DNA from: Chondromyces crocatus
Lineage (GTDB): Bacteria; Myxococcota_A; Polyangia; Polyangiales; Polyangiaceae
NCBI RefSeq assembly: GCF_001189295.1
Contig: NZ_CP012159.1
Coordinates: 10,125,856 to 10,189,855 of the forward strand
Length of the DNA: 64,000 nucleotides
Direction: 5' to 3'
Under the pieces are notes generated by a model, which did not search any database, was not told the DNA's origin, and saw nothing but the letters and a program-made list of their open reading frames with translations. The position numbers and the translations under genes were made by a program. Shown piece after piece: positions 1 through 7,440 of the stretch (position 1 is the stretch's first letter; every line of letters begins with the position of its first letter).

Positions 1-1
1 C

Positions 2-3000
2 CAGAGCCTCTGGGCTGGCGAGGTGTCTCTCGCGCTCGCGGCCGGGGCGAACCTGGTGCTCCTGCCCGAGCACAGCCTCGGAACGCTGCGTGCCGGCCTG
101 CTGTCGCCCGAGGGTCGCTGCAAGTTCGCGGATGAAACTGCGGACGGCTACGCGCGCAGCGAGGGCATCGGCGCCGTCCTGCTCAAGCCGCTCTCGGCAG
201 CGCAGCGAGACGGGGATCCGATCCACGCCGTCATCCTGGGCAGCGCCGTCGACCACGACGGCGGACGTGGCCACGGCCTCCACGCGACACCCAGCCAGGC
301 GGCCCAGGAATCGCTGCTGCGCGCGGCATACGCGCATGCCGATGTCGCGCCCACGAGCGTGCGTTACATCGAGGCCTGTGGCGCTGGCGCGAGCGCCAGC
401 GACGCGGTGGAACTCGGCGCGATCGCGGCCGTCCTCGGCCAGGGACGCGCAGCGGATGCGCCCGTGTACGTCGGCTCCGTGAAGAGCAACCTCGGGCACA
501 CGGAGGGCTGCGCGGGCCTCGCCGGACTGATCAAAGCGGCGCTGTGCCTCCAACACGGCACCATCCCGGAGAGCCTCCACGTCCAGCAGCCCACGTCGCA
601 GGTCGCATGGGAGAAGGTGCCAGTGCGCGTGCCAGTGGTCTCGACACCGTGGCCCGAGCACGATGGCCCCGCACGAGCTGGCGTCAGCGCGTTCGGGCTC
701 TCCGGCACCAAGGTGCACGTCGTGCTCGAAGCGGCTCCTGCGGCTGCCGCCACGGCGCATGCCCACGCCAGCACCGAGTCCGAGGCCAGCAGCCAGACCA
801 AGGCCAGCACCGAGTCCGAGGCCGGCACCACGGTCGGGACCGAGCACCTCCTGACGTTCTCGGCGCGGTCGCCCGAGGCACTTCAGGCGCGCGTGGCCGC
901 GTTCCACGAGTGGCTTCGCGCGCTGGAAAGGGAGGACGAGGAGCGCTTCCGGGACGTCTGCGCCACCGCGCTGTACCGCCGGACGCACCACGAGGAGCGC
1001 TTCTCGCTGGTCGCGCGCTCTGCCGCCGATGCCCGCGCGCAGCTCGGAGCGTATCTCGCGGCGGAGCGTCGCGTCAGCGTGGTCCGAAGGAAGGTCCTCC
1101 CTGTCGGAGCGCGGCGTGCCGTCTTCGTGTGTACGGGCAACGGCTCTCAGTGGGCGGGGATGGGCCGCGAACTCTTGCGCACCGAGCGGGTGTTCCGGGA
1201 TGCGCTCGGGGCCTGCGACGAGGCGATGCGGCGCTACCTCGACGTCGGCTCGTTGCTGGAACTCATCGAGGCGGACGCCAAGGACCCGCGGCTCACACGC
1301 ACGGACGTCATCCAGGCGATGATCTTCGCGCTCCAGGTCGCTGTGGCGCGGTGGTGGCACCACACGGGCGTCACCCCGGCCGCGGTGGTGGGCCACAGCA
1401 TGGGCGAGGTCCCGGCCGCGCACATCGCCGGCGCGCTCGATCTCGACGACGCCGTGCGTGTCGTCTGTGAGAGCAACAAGCTCCTGATGCGCGCCGCGGG
1501 CAAGGGCGGGATGCTCGCCGTGGGGCTGTCTCCCGAGCAGGCCCAGGGACTGCTGCGCGGGCTGGAGGACCGGGTCTCGGTCGCGGTCATCAGCGCGCCG
1601 ACTTCGATCGTGCTGTCGGGTGACCGAGCGACGCTCGACGCGCTCGCGACCGAGCTCCAGCAGCGCGAGGTGTTCTGCCGTGCCCTCGCGGTCGATGTGG
1701 CCTTCCACAGCCCCCACATGGCGCCGCTCCTCGACGAGTACCGCGTGGCGCTCGAAGGGCTGCGCCCGCGGTCGACCTCCATCCCCATGCTCTCGTCGGT
1801 CCACGGCGCCTGGATCGAAGGGGAGGACCTCGGTGCGGCGTACTGGTGCCGCGTCCTCGGCGAGCCCGTGCGGTTCGCAGGTGCGATGGAGACCCTCCTG
1901 AGCGACGGGCACGAGATGTTCGTCGAGATCAGCCCGCATCCCCTGATGACGGGCGCGATCCGGCAGTGCGGCGAGGCCCTCGGGCGCGCACCGACCGCGC
2001 TCGGCTCCCTCCAGCGCAACGCGGGCGAGCGGGCCAGCTTGCTCACCACGGCCGGGCACCTCCACGCTGCGGGCCTCTCGCTGGACTGGAGCGCGCTCAC
2101 GCCTCCGCCCTCGCGCGTCGTGTCGCTCCCGCCGTACCCTTGGCAGCGCACACGCCACTGGTTCGAGCACGACGAAGCCCGTGCGCTCGTGGCGCAGCAC
2201 GCCTCGCATCCGCTGGAGCCCTCCCTGACGCGAGAGCGCACCGAACGCTCCTCCGAGCAGGCCGCCACGGCAGACCCGCCGGCGCATCTTGAGCCGGAGA
2301 TCCGCGCCGAACTCCTCTCCGCACCGCTCGAAGAACGTCGCGCCCGGGTGGAGGCGCTCCTGCAGAAGCAGCTCGCGCACGTGCTCGGCGTCGCCCCCGA
2401 GGCGATCGATCCCACGGTCCGGCTCTCCGACAAGGGCCTCGACTCGCTGATGGCCCTCGAACTGAGAAAAGCCATCGAGCGCGACGTCGGTCTCCTCGTG
2501 CCCATCGCGCGCCTGCTGCAAGGTCCGTCGGTCGTCACCCTCGCTGGCTGGGTGGTCGAGCACCTCGAATCCCCGGAGCACGCAGCGTCGTCCGCCGCGA
2601 CGCCCGAGTCCGATCGGACCCTCGATCCAGACATCCAGCCGCCTTCTGGCGAAGCATCGAGCACGATGCGCGCTGTGCTCCTCACGGGGGCGACCGGCTT
2701 CCTGGGGCCGTTCTTGCTGCGGGAGTTGCTCGAACGCACGGACGCCACCGTCCACTGCCTCGTCCGCGCGCGGGACGAGCGAGGCGCCGCTGCCCGCCTC
2801 GAACAGGCGCTGCGGGAGCGCGACTGCTGGGACGAAGCCCTCTGGAAGCGCGTCGTGCCCGTGGTCGGTGATCTCGAAGCGCCGCGGCTGGGCATCGCGG
2901 ACGCCTTGTACGCCCGCCTCGCCGGCGAGATCGACGCCATCGTGCACAACGGCGCCGCCGTGAACTTCCTCTACGGCTACACCGAGCTGCGCGCATCGAA

Positions 3001-3847
3001 CGTGCTCGGCACCCGCGAGATCCTGCTGCTCGCGACCACCCAGCGCCTGAAGCGCGTGCACCACGTCTCCACGCTGGCGGTCTTCCCCATGCTGGGACAC
3101 ACCGAGACCATCGCCGAGGACGAGCCGCTCACGCGCCCCGCCGAGCGCAGCGTGAGTGGCTACGGCGAGAGCAAGCGGGTCGCCGAGCAGGTGATGGAGA
3201 TCGCCCGCGCCCGCGGGATCCCGGTCACCATCTACCGGGCCGGCTTCGTCACGGGCGACAGCAGGACGGGCTACCTCAACGCCGACGACATCCTGTCTCG
3301 GTTCGCCCGGGCCTGCGTCGACCTCGGCGCCGTGCCCGCCTTGAACCGCAGCGTGCGCGTCACGCCCGCCGACTACGTGAGCGCCGCGCTCGTCCAGCTC
3401 GCGCGATCCCCCGCGTCGGTGAACCGCACGTACCACCTGCTCAACCCGGAGGCGTCCGCGTTCGACTGGGTGTGCGACAGCGTCCGCGCCCGAGGCTATC
3501 CGCTCGACGAGGTGTCCACCGACGAGTGGCTCCGCCGCGCCCTCGCCGACGCCAGAAGCCGCGCCGAGAGCCCTGCCGCCCCGCTGAGGACCGTGCTCGC
3601 CCTGCTGAGCGGCGCGCTGATCGACGCCAGCCGCGTGGTCTTCGACACGCGAGACGCCGTGCATGCCCTCGCCGACACGGGCGTCCGCTGCCCGCCCATC
3701 GATGTCGCCCTGATCGACAGGTACGTGGACTTCGCCGTGCGCACGGGCGTGCTGCCCCCGCCATCCAGCCCCGCGCGCAGCGTGCGCGTCAGCAAGGACA
3801 CGCGCCCACCGCAGGCTTCCACCAAGAGCGTGGCCACGATCGTGTGA
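2..3847 (+). CDS. Type I polyketide synthase, C-terminal part (KS-AT-ACP-thioester reductase)
   Basis: The frame is open to the window edge, so the protein starts upstream and the KS active-site Cys is not visible. Counting residues from base 23, the domains are: the end of a ketosynthase (to about 235), a Ser/Glu-rich linker with a repeated ASTESEA, an acyltransferase (TGNGSQWAGMG near 370, GHSMGE with Ser459, VDVAFH at 557-562), an acyl carrier protein (GLDSL, Ser808) and a thioester reductase (TGATGFLG near 889, Tyr1047-x3-Lys1051). No KR, DH or ER lies between AT and ACP. A terminal TR domain normally releases the chain by NAD(P)H-dependent reduction to an aldehyde or alcohol, so this is probably the last module. 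The AFH in the specificity loop leans to malonyl-CoA. The KS motif HGTGT is changed to CGAGA. The rest of the cluster is outside the window. Confidence 0.95.
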   Translation, partial: QSLWAGEVSLALAAGANLVLLPEHSLGTLRAGLLSPEGRCKFADETADGYARSEGIGAVLLKPLSAAQRDGDPIHAVILGSAVDHDGGRGHGLHATPSQAAQESLLRAAYAHADVAPTSVRYIEACGAGASASDAVELGAIAAVLGQGRAADAPVYVGSVKSNLGHTEGCAGLAGLIKAALCLQHGTIPESLHVQQPTSQVAWEKVPVRVPVVSTPWPEHDGPARAGVSAFGLSGTKVHVVLEAAPAAAATAHAHASTESEASSQTKASTESEAGTTVGTEHLLTFSARSPEALQARVAAFHEWLRALEREDEERFRDVCATALYRRTHHEERFSLVARSAADARAQLGAYLAAERRVSVVRRKVLPVGARRAVFVCTGNGSQWAGMGRELLRTERVFRDALGACDEAMRRYLDVGSLLELIEADAKDPRLTRTDVIQAMIFALQVAVARWWHHTGVTPAAVVGHSMGEVPAAHIAGALDLDDAVRVVCESNKLLMRAAGKGGMLAVGLSPEQAQGLLRGLEDRVSVAVISAPTSIVLSGDRATLDALATELQQREVFCRALAVDVAFHSPHMAPLLDEYRVALEGLRPRSTSIPMLSSVHGAWIEGEDLGAAYWCRVLGEPVRFAGAMETLLSDGHEMFVEISPHPLMTGAIRQCGEALGRAPTALGSLQRNAGERASLLTTAGHLHAAGLSLDWSALTPPPSRVVSLPPYPWQRTRHWFEHDEARALVAQHASHPLEPSLTRERTERSSEQAATADPPAHLEPEIRAELLSAPLEERRARVEALLQKQLAHVLGVAPEAIDPTVRLSDKGLDSLMALELRKAIERDVGLLVPIARLLQGPSVVTLAGWVVEHLESPEHAASSAATPESDRTLDPDIQPPSGEASSTMRAVLLTGATGFLGPFLLRELLERTDATVHCLVRARDERGAAARLEQALRERDCWDEALWKRVVPVVGDLEAPRLGIADALYARLAGEIDAIVHNGAAVNFLYGYTELRASNVLGTREILLLATTQRLKRVHHVSTLAVFPMLGHTETIAEDEPLTRPAERSVSGYGESKRVAEQVMEIARARGIPVTIYRAGFVTGDSRTGYLNADDILSRFARACVDLGAVPALNRSVRVTPADYVSAALVQLARSPASVNRTYHLLNPEASAFDWVCDSVRARGYPLDEVSTDEWLRRALADARSRAESPAAPLRTVLALLSGALIDASRVVFDTRDAVHALADTGVRCPPIDVALIDRYVDFAVRTGVLPPPSSPARSVRVSKDTRPPQASTKSVATIV

Positions 3848-3858
3848 ACCTGAGCAGA

Positions 3859-3891
3859 CGCTCCGGGAGCCCACCACGAGCCCCCGGAGCG
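3859..3891 (+). terminator. Candidate terminator hairpin after the PKS
   Basis: Twelve bases after the PKS stop there is a perfect 9-bp stem, CGCTCCGGG (3859-3867) with CCCGGAGCG (3883-3891), around a 15-base loop. No U-tract follows, so it may act as a transcript-end or RNA-stability structure rather than a classical intrinsic terminator. The assignment rests only on position and pairing. Confidence 0.45.
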
Positions 3892-4094
3892 CTTCGCCCC
3901 GTCGGGACGAAGCCTGTTCAGTTCCCTGCCGAGACCGCGCCGCGAGGTCTCGACGCGCATCCCTGGCCATCCACCGCGAGACCGTGACGAGGCGACGGAC
4001 CTCCGTGGCTTCGTGAATCCGTTTCGCGTCACGAAGTCCGGCTTCCCGTCGAAGCGAAATGCTCTCGTGCGGGCGTGGTGCGCTCTGCTGCCGT

Positions 4095-4659
4095 CACGAA
4101 GATCCTTCACGTCCTCACGAGCTGGCTCCGCGTCGCACGAAACGACTTCGTGTCTTCAGGAAGATCTTTCACGTCCTCATGAACCAGCTTCGCGTCGCAT
4201 GAAACGACTTCGTGCCTTCACGGAGATCTTTCACGTCCTCATGAACCGACTTCGCGTCGCATGAACCAGCTTCGTGTCTTCACGGAGATCTTTCATGTCC
4301 TCACGAGCCGACTTCGCGTCGCATGAACCAACTTCCTGTCTTCACGAAGATCCTTCACGTCCTCACGAACCAGCTTCGCGTCGCACGAAGCGACTTCGTG
4401 TCTTCACGGAGATCTTTCACGTCTTCACGAATCAACTTCGCGTCGCACGAAACGACTTCGTGTCTTCAGGAAGATCTTTCTCGTCCTCACGAAGGACCCT
4501 TCCTGACTTCACGAAGGACCCTTCGTGACCTCGCGAAGATCTTTCTCGTCCTCACGAAGATCCTTCACGTCTTCATGAAGGACCCTTCGTGTCCTCACGA
4601 AGCTCTTTCACGTCCTCACGAAGGAACCTTCACGACCTCACGAAGATCCTTTGCGTCCA
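4095..4659. repeat. Tandem array: 62-bp higher-order repeat made of ~21-bp units
   Basis: Starting at 4095 there are six 62-bp units, each split into sub-units of 21, 20 and 21 bp. A GATC anchor recurs exactly every 62 bp at 4101, 4163, 4225, 4287, 4349, 4411 and 4473. From 4467 the array continues as nine single sub-units of 21-22 bp, giving about 27 sub-units. The sub-unit consensus is close to CACGAAGATCTTTCACGTCCT. Many units pair as CACGAAG/CTTCGTG, for example around 4510 and 4574, so the transcript or single strand could fold repeatedly. Because 62 is not a multiple of three, the open frames in the array are unlikely to be genes. There are no unique spacers, so this is not CRISPR. Related sequence begins weakly near 4010. 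No gene is seen in 3848-4094 or 4660-4880. Confidence 0.9.
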
Positions 4660-4880
4660 CGTGGGATCCCCGCTGGACCTCATCCAACGTGATTTCAATT
4701 AGTTACGCGCGGACCACCCTCTCGCGACGCAGTCCACCCCACAGACCTTCGTGCGACTTCACAGCCCCTCTCACGACCGAGCTCTCTTCTATCGCAGCTC
4801 CCGGTCTCGGCTCTCGAAGCGCGGGCGACATGAGCCCGCCGCGCCCGACGCAACCCAGCGTGGTTCAGCCGCGGCGCGCC

Positions 4881-5390
4881 TCAGTACACCCACCGGCCGT
4901 ACACCGCGAAGGGCCGCTCTGCATGCACCTCTCGCGGGTCCGAAGACACGACCGGCTTCGGTGACAGGGACCGGGTGGAGGGTCTCTCCTCCCGCGCTCG
5001 CGTCCGTTTCCTGCGACCCCCGCCGATGTCATCGGCAAGGTCGGCGACCAACTCGCGCACCTGGTTGATGACGATCCAGAACGCCGTCGAAGCGAGCTTC
5101 CCATAAACGGGCCAGCGGGCCGAAGAGCGCTCGAAATGGCGGACGATGCCTTCATGAGCATCCCCCAGCTCCTCGTCCTGAAGCTCGCTCGCGACGAGCA
5201 CGGCGAGCACGCTGAAGACGAGGGCGACGTGCGGCATGGTGCGTTCGGCAGCCCGCGCGTGCGCCCGAGGCAGCGCAGCGAGCCAGTCCGGAGGGCCGTC
5301 CTCGTCGAGGAGGGTGTCGTTCGACGATCGCTCGGAGAGCGTCGGCGCCTCACGGTCCAGTCGATCGTCGTCGGATTCCCCGGCGCTCAT
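4881..5390 (-). CDS. Hypothetical protein coupled to a PadR regulator
   Basis: A 169-residue protein that I do not recognise. The N-terminal half is acidic (SAGESDDDR, LLDEDGPPDW). One hydrophobic stretch, HVALVFSVLAVLVA, near residues 54-67 could be a single membrane segment. The C-terminal part is basic, with a GGGRRKRTRAREER cluster, and the protein ends in YGRWVY. Its ATG overlaps the TGA of the PadR gene as ATGA (5387-5390), so it is probably translated by coupling. PadR regulators often sit in front of the membrane protein they control, which suggests, but does not show, that this is a PadR-regulated envelope protein. Confidence 0.7.
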   Translation of the reverse strand: MSAGESDDDRLDREAPTLSERSSNDTLLDEDGPPDWLAALPRAHARAAERTMPHVALVFSVLAVLVASELQDEELGDAHEGIVRHFERSSARWPVYGKLASTAFWIVINQVRELVADLADDIGGGRRKRTRAREERPSTRSLSPKPVVSSDPREVHAERPFAVYGRWVY

Positions 5391-5704
5391 CGCGTGGTCT
5401 CCGGCGAAGGCCAGAAGAGCAGCAACACGGTGTCACGGTGCTCCATGGCAAGCTGTGCTCCCAGCGGCGTGAGCCGGTACATGATGCGCGGTCTGCCGCC
5501 GCGTTCCTTCAACCTCGGCGCTTCGTAGCTCTCGACGAATCCTTCACGGTTCAGGTCGCGCAAGGTTGGATAGATGCTGCCCTGACCCAGCACGAGCCGC
5601 CCTTCCGTCTGCTGTTTCACGCGCTCGATCAGATCGAGGCCGTATCCAGGGCCTCGCAGGAGCGCTTGGAGGAGGGCGGCTTTCGCGTTGATGGGCGCGT
5701 CCAT
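5387..5704 (-). CDS. PadR family transcriptional regulator
   Basis: A 105-residue winged-helix protein. The sequence shows the PadR signature: PGYGLDLIERV followed by LGQGSIYPTLRDLNREGFV and a GGRPRIMYRLTPLGAQLA wing, then a short C-terminal helix. PadR proteins are ligand- or antimicrobial-responsive repressors that bind DNA as dimers. I chose the ATG at 5704 (MDAPINAKAAL) because it matches the usual PadR N-terminus and has AGGAAAG upstream; the frame stays open further back but the extra residues do not look like PadR. The gene is downstream of a predicted 30-residue membrane peptide and its stop overlaps the next gene, so the three probably form one operon and may be autoregulated. Confidence 0.93.
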   Translation of the reverse strand: MDAPINAKAALLQALLRGPGYGLDLIERVKQQTEGRLVLGQGSIYPTLRDLNREGFVESYEAPRLKERGGRPRIMYRLTPLGAQLAMEHRDTVLLLFWPSPETTR

Positions 5705-5774
5705 GGCGAGCTTTCCTGCAACGAGGATACAGCGGACAGCGGCGTCACGGGAGACGCTGCTTCCAGCATGGCCT

Positions 5775-5867
5775 TCATCCTTTCGCGGTGGCCTTCCAGG
5801 CAGTGCGCATTTCACAGAGCGCGAGCGCAACGACGAAACCGACCAGAAAGATTGCGAGATCATGCAT
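5775..5867 (-). CDS. Candidate 30-residue single-pass membrane peptide in the PadR operon leader
   Basis: Reading from the ATG at 5867 gives a 30-codon frame starting MHDLAIFLVGFVVALALCEM and ending KATAKG. It holds one hydrophobic stretch of about 15 residues (LAIFLVGFVVALALC) followed by a basic, polar tail, the layout of a small bitopic membrane protein. GAGGTG lies five bases before the start. The frame sits between a promoter-like site at 5953-5980 and the PadR start at 5704. It may be a leader peptide or a small effector. No homologue is known to me, and such a short frame could be chance. Confidence 0.45.
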   Translation of the reverse strand: MHDLAIFLVGFVVALALCEMRTAWKATAKG

Positions 5868-5952
5868 GTGCTCACCTCACCTCGGTGAAGACGACAGCAG
5901 CCTTCGCCGCGCTGGGACGCTGCCCGGCGGGACCGACTGTCGAGAGAACACG

Positions 5953-5980
5953 GTCATACCGCGCTGGAAAAACCGTTCAA
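5953..5980 (-). promoter_or_regulatory. Candidate sigma-70 promoter for the PadR operon
   Basis: On the minus strand TTGAAC and TATGAC are separated by 16 bp, each 4/6 to consensus, in a locally AT-richer stretch. Initiation near 5946 would leave about 80 nt before the 30-residue peptide and about 240 nt before PadR. Prediction only. Confidence 0.35.
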
Positions 5981-6026
5981 TTTTTCTCAAATCCCGAGGT
6001 TGAGATTCATCGCCGAGGCGCTGGCG

Positions 6027-6656
6027 TCAGCGGAAGATCGCGCCGTCCGTTGCTTCCAGGAGGATCTTCGCCAGCGGGCGGCTCGCGGGAGGGTCACCGA
6101 AGGCCGACAGGGGCGCCGTGCAGTCGACGGGGCGGCGCAGGGAGCAGAGGCGATCGGCAAGGTGGTTCCAGCGGCCGAGGGGAGAGTCGTCCTTCACGTG
6201 GCCGCGGATGTGGATGTACCGGAGTGCGGCAGGGCGGCGGGCGTCGAGCAGCGCGTGCGCTTCGGCGACCAGCGTCTGTAGATCCGGGTGGTTCACGTTG
6301 TACCAGCCGAGCACGTAGTAGATGCTCCACAGGAAGTCGGCGACGATCACGGCGCGCTCTCCGGGGACCAGGGCCTCCAGGGCGAGGAGGAGGGCGCTCA
6401 CCTCGGCGCCCACGTTCTTCATGCCGCGGCGGCCTTCGCGCGCGATGAGGCGCGGGTCCTCACCGGGGCGGATGACGACGAGGCCGTGCCAGCCGCTGCC
6501 GCTGCCGTCGACGAACATCCAGGTGTCGTCGGAGTCGATGCTGCGATCGGGCTTGAAGTGGAGCGCGCGCTTGCGCTGCCCGGCCTCACGATCGTACGTC
6601 GACTGGGCGGTGGTCTCCACGCGCACGGCGGATGCCCAGGGGAGCAACAGCGTCAT
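6027..6656 (-). CDS. RNase H-like fold protein
   Basis: A 209-residue protein with the RNase HI layout. Numbering from the ATG at 6656, the likely catalytic residues are Asp50 (MFVDGSG), Glu85 (NVGAEVSALLLAL), Asp107 (VIVADFLWSI), His153 (YIHIRGHVKDD) and Asp168 (WNHLADRL). All acidic ligands and the His-bearing loop of RNase HI are therefore present, which predicts a metal-dependent nuclease acting on RNA:DNA hybrids or structured RNA. The first ~45 residues and the last ~35 are outside the core. It is divergent from the TPR gene at 6757. I saw no strong ribosome binding site at 6656; an in-frame ATG at 6758 is possible but would add an unusual Pro/Arg-rich extension. It is more distant in sequence than RnhA and may be a specialised paralogue. 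Confidence 0.7.
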   Translation of the reverse strand: MTLLLPWASAVRVETTAQSTYDREAGQRKRALHFKPDRSIDSDDTWMFVDGSGSGWHGLVVIRPGEDPRLIAREGRRGMKNVGAEVSALLLALEALVPGERAVIVADFLWSIYYVLGWYNVNHPDLQTLVAEAHALLDARRPAALRYIHIRGHVKDDSPLGRWNHLADRLCSLRRPVDCTAPLSAFGDPPASRPLAKILLEATDGAIFR

Positions 6657-6756
6657 GCTGCGGGGGTAACGAGGTCCGTGACGGGGGACAAGAAGGCTGC
6701 GCAGGCCCCCCGGGCGCCTCGGTCCCGGTGTCACGGTTTCACGCGGGATCTGCGCC

Positions 6757-7416
6757 ATGCTACGGCCGCAGTCGGGTGGCGGTCGAGAGCAGCAACCGGG
6801 GCGTGACGAGAGCGTGCGTGTGAGCAGGGTCGCTCGGTACAAGATCGGTTACGTGGTCGCGCTGTGCGTCGTGGCAGCGCTGGCCTTCGGTGTCGTCCAC
6901 GCGCTGGGGCGTGAGCCCGAGGTCCTGCTCGCGGTGGGTGTCGCGCTGCTCGTGCCCGGGCGCGTGCAGGGGGTGGTGTTCCGCGCGCTGTTCCAGGGGC
7001 GTCGGGCGTTCGCCACAGGGCACGCGGAGGTGGCGCTGAAGCACTTCGAGCGGTTCCTCGGGCAGCTCCGCGCGGCACCGTGGCGCAAGCGGATGCTCTG
7101 GCTCTCGTGGTCCGTCTACACGCCGGATGCGGAGGCGATGGCCCTCAACAATGTGGGGTCGACGCTCATGGTCCTCGGGAAGTTCGATGAAGCAGCGCGG
7201 GTCTTCGAGGAGGCGCTCGCGGTGGACCCGCTCTACCCGCTGCCGCACTTCAACATGGCCATCGTGGAGCAGGTCCGCGGCAACAGCGCCGCCGCAGCGC
7301 GGTTGGCAGGCGAATCTGCAAGGCTGGGGTACGCGCACAGCACGCTGGATGTGGTGATCCACCGTGCGCAGGCGTTGCTGGCGACCGTGGAGGGACGTCG
7401 CGCGGGAGAGGCCTGA
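6757..7416 (+). CDS. Membrane-anchored TPR protein
   Basis: A protein of up to 219 residues. Near the N-terminus there are two hydrophobic segments (IGYVVALCVVAALAFGVVHA and VLLAVGVALLVPG), then a soluble part with tetratricopeptide-like helices: ALNNVGSTLMVLGKFDEAAR, VFEEALAVDPLYPLPHFNMA, and a following helix pair ending in GRRAGEA. TPRs mediate protein-protein contacts, here probably on the cytoplasmic or periplasmic face of the membrane. The ATG at 6757 gives a 21-residue polar lead; a GTG at 6820 (VSRVARYKIGY) would give a more usual membrane-protein start. The next gene, also TPR-like, starts 24 bases downstream on the same strand, so the two are probably co-transcribed. The specific partner is unknown. 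Confidence 0.8.
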   Translation: MLRPQSGGGREQQPGRDESVRVSRVARYKIGYVVALCVVAALAFGVVHALGREPEVLLAVGVALLVPGRVQGVVFRALFQGRRAFATGHAEVALKHFERFLGQLRAAPWRKRMLWLSWSVYTPDAEAMALNNVGSTLMVLGKFDEAARVFEEALAVDPLYPLPHFNMAIVEQVRGNSAAAARLAGESARLGYAHSTLDVVIHRAQALLATVEGRRAGEA

Positions 7417-7440
7417 GGGCGGAGCAGGGAGGGGGCTGAC

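Noticed and set aside
1234-2949. Long antisense frame opposite the PKS
   Set aside because: High GC3 creates long open frames on the opposite strand. The PKS domains on the plus strand are unmistakable.
4095-4659. CRISPR array
   Set aside because: Units are directly adjacent with no unique spacers, and no cas genes are in the window.
4013-4964. Open frames of 83 to 213 codons running through the tandem array
   Set aside because: They arise from the repeat itself. The 62-bp period shifts frame each unit, codon use is unlike the neighbours, and there is no ribosome binding site.
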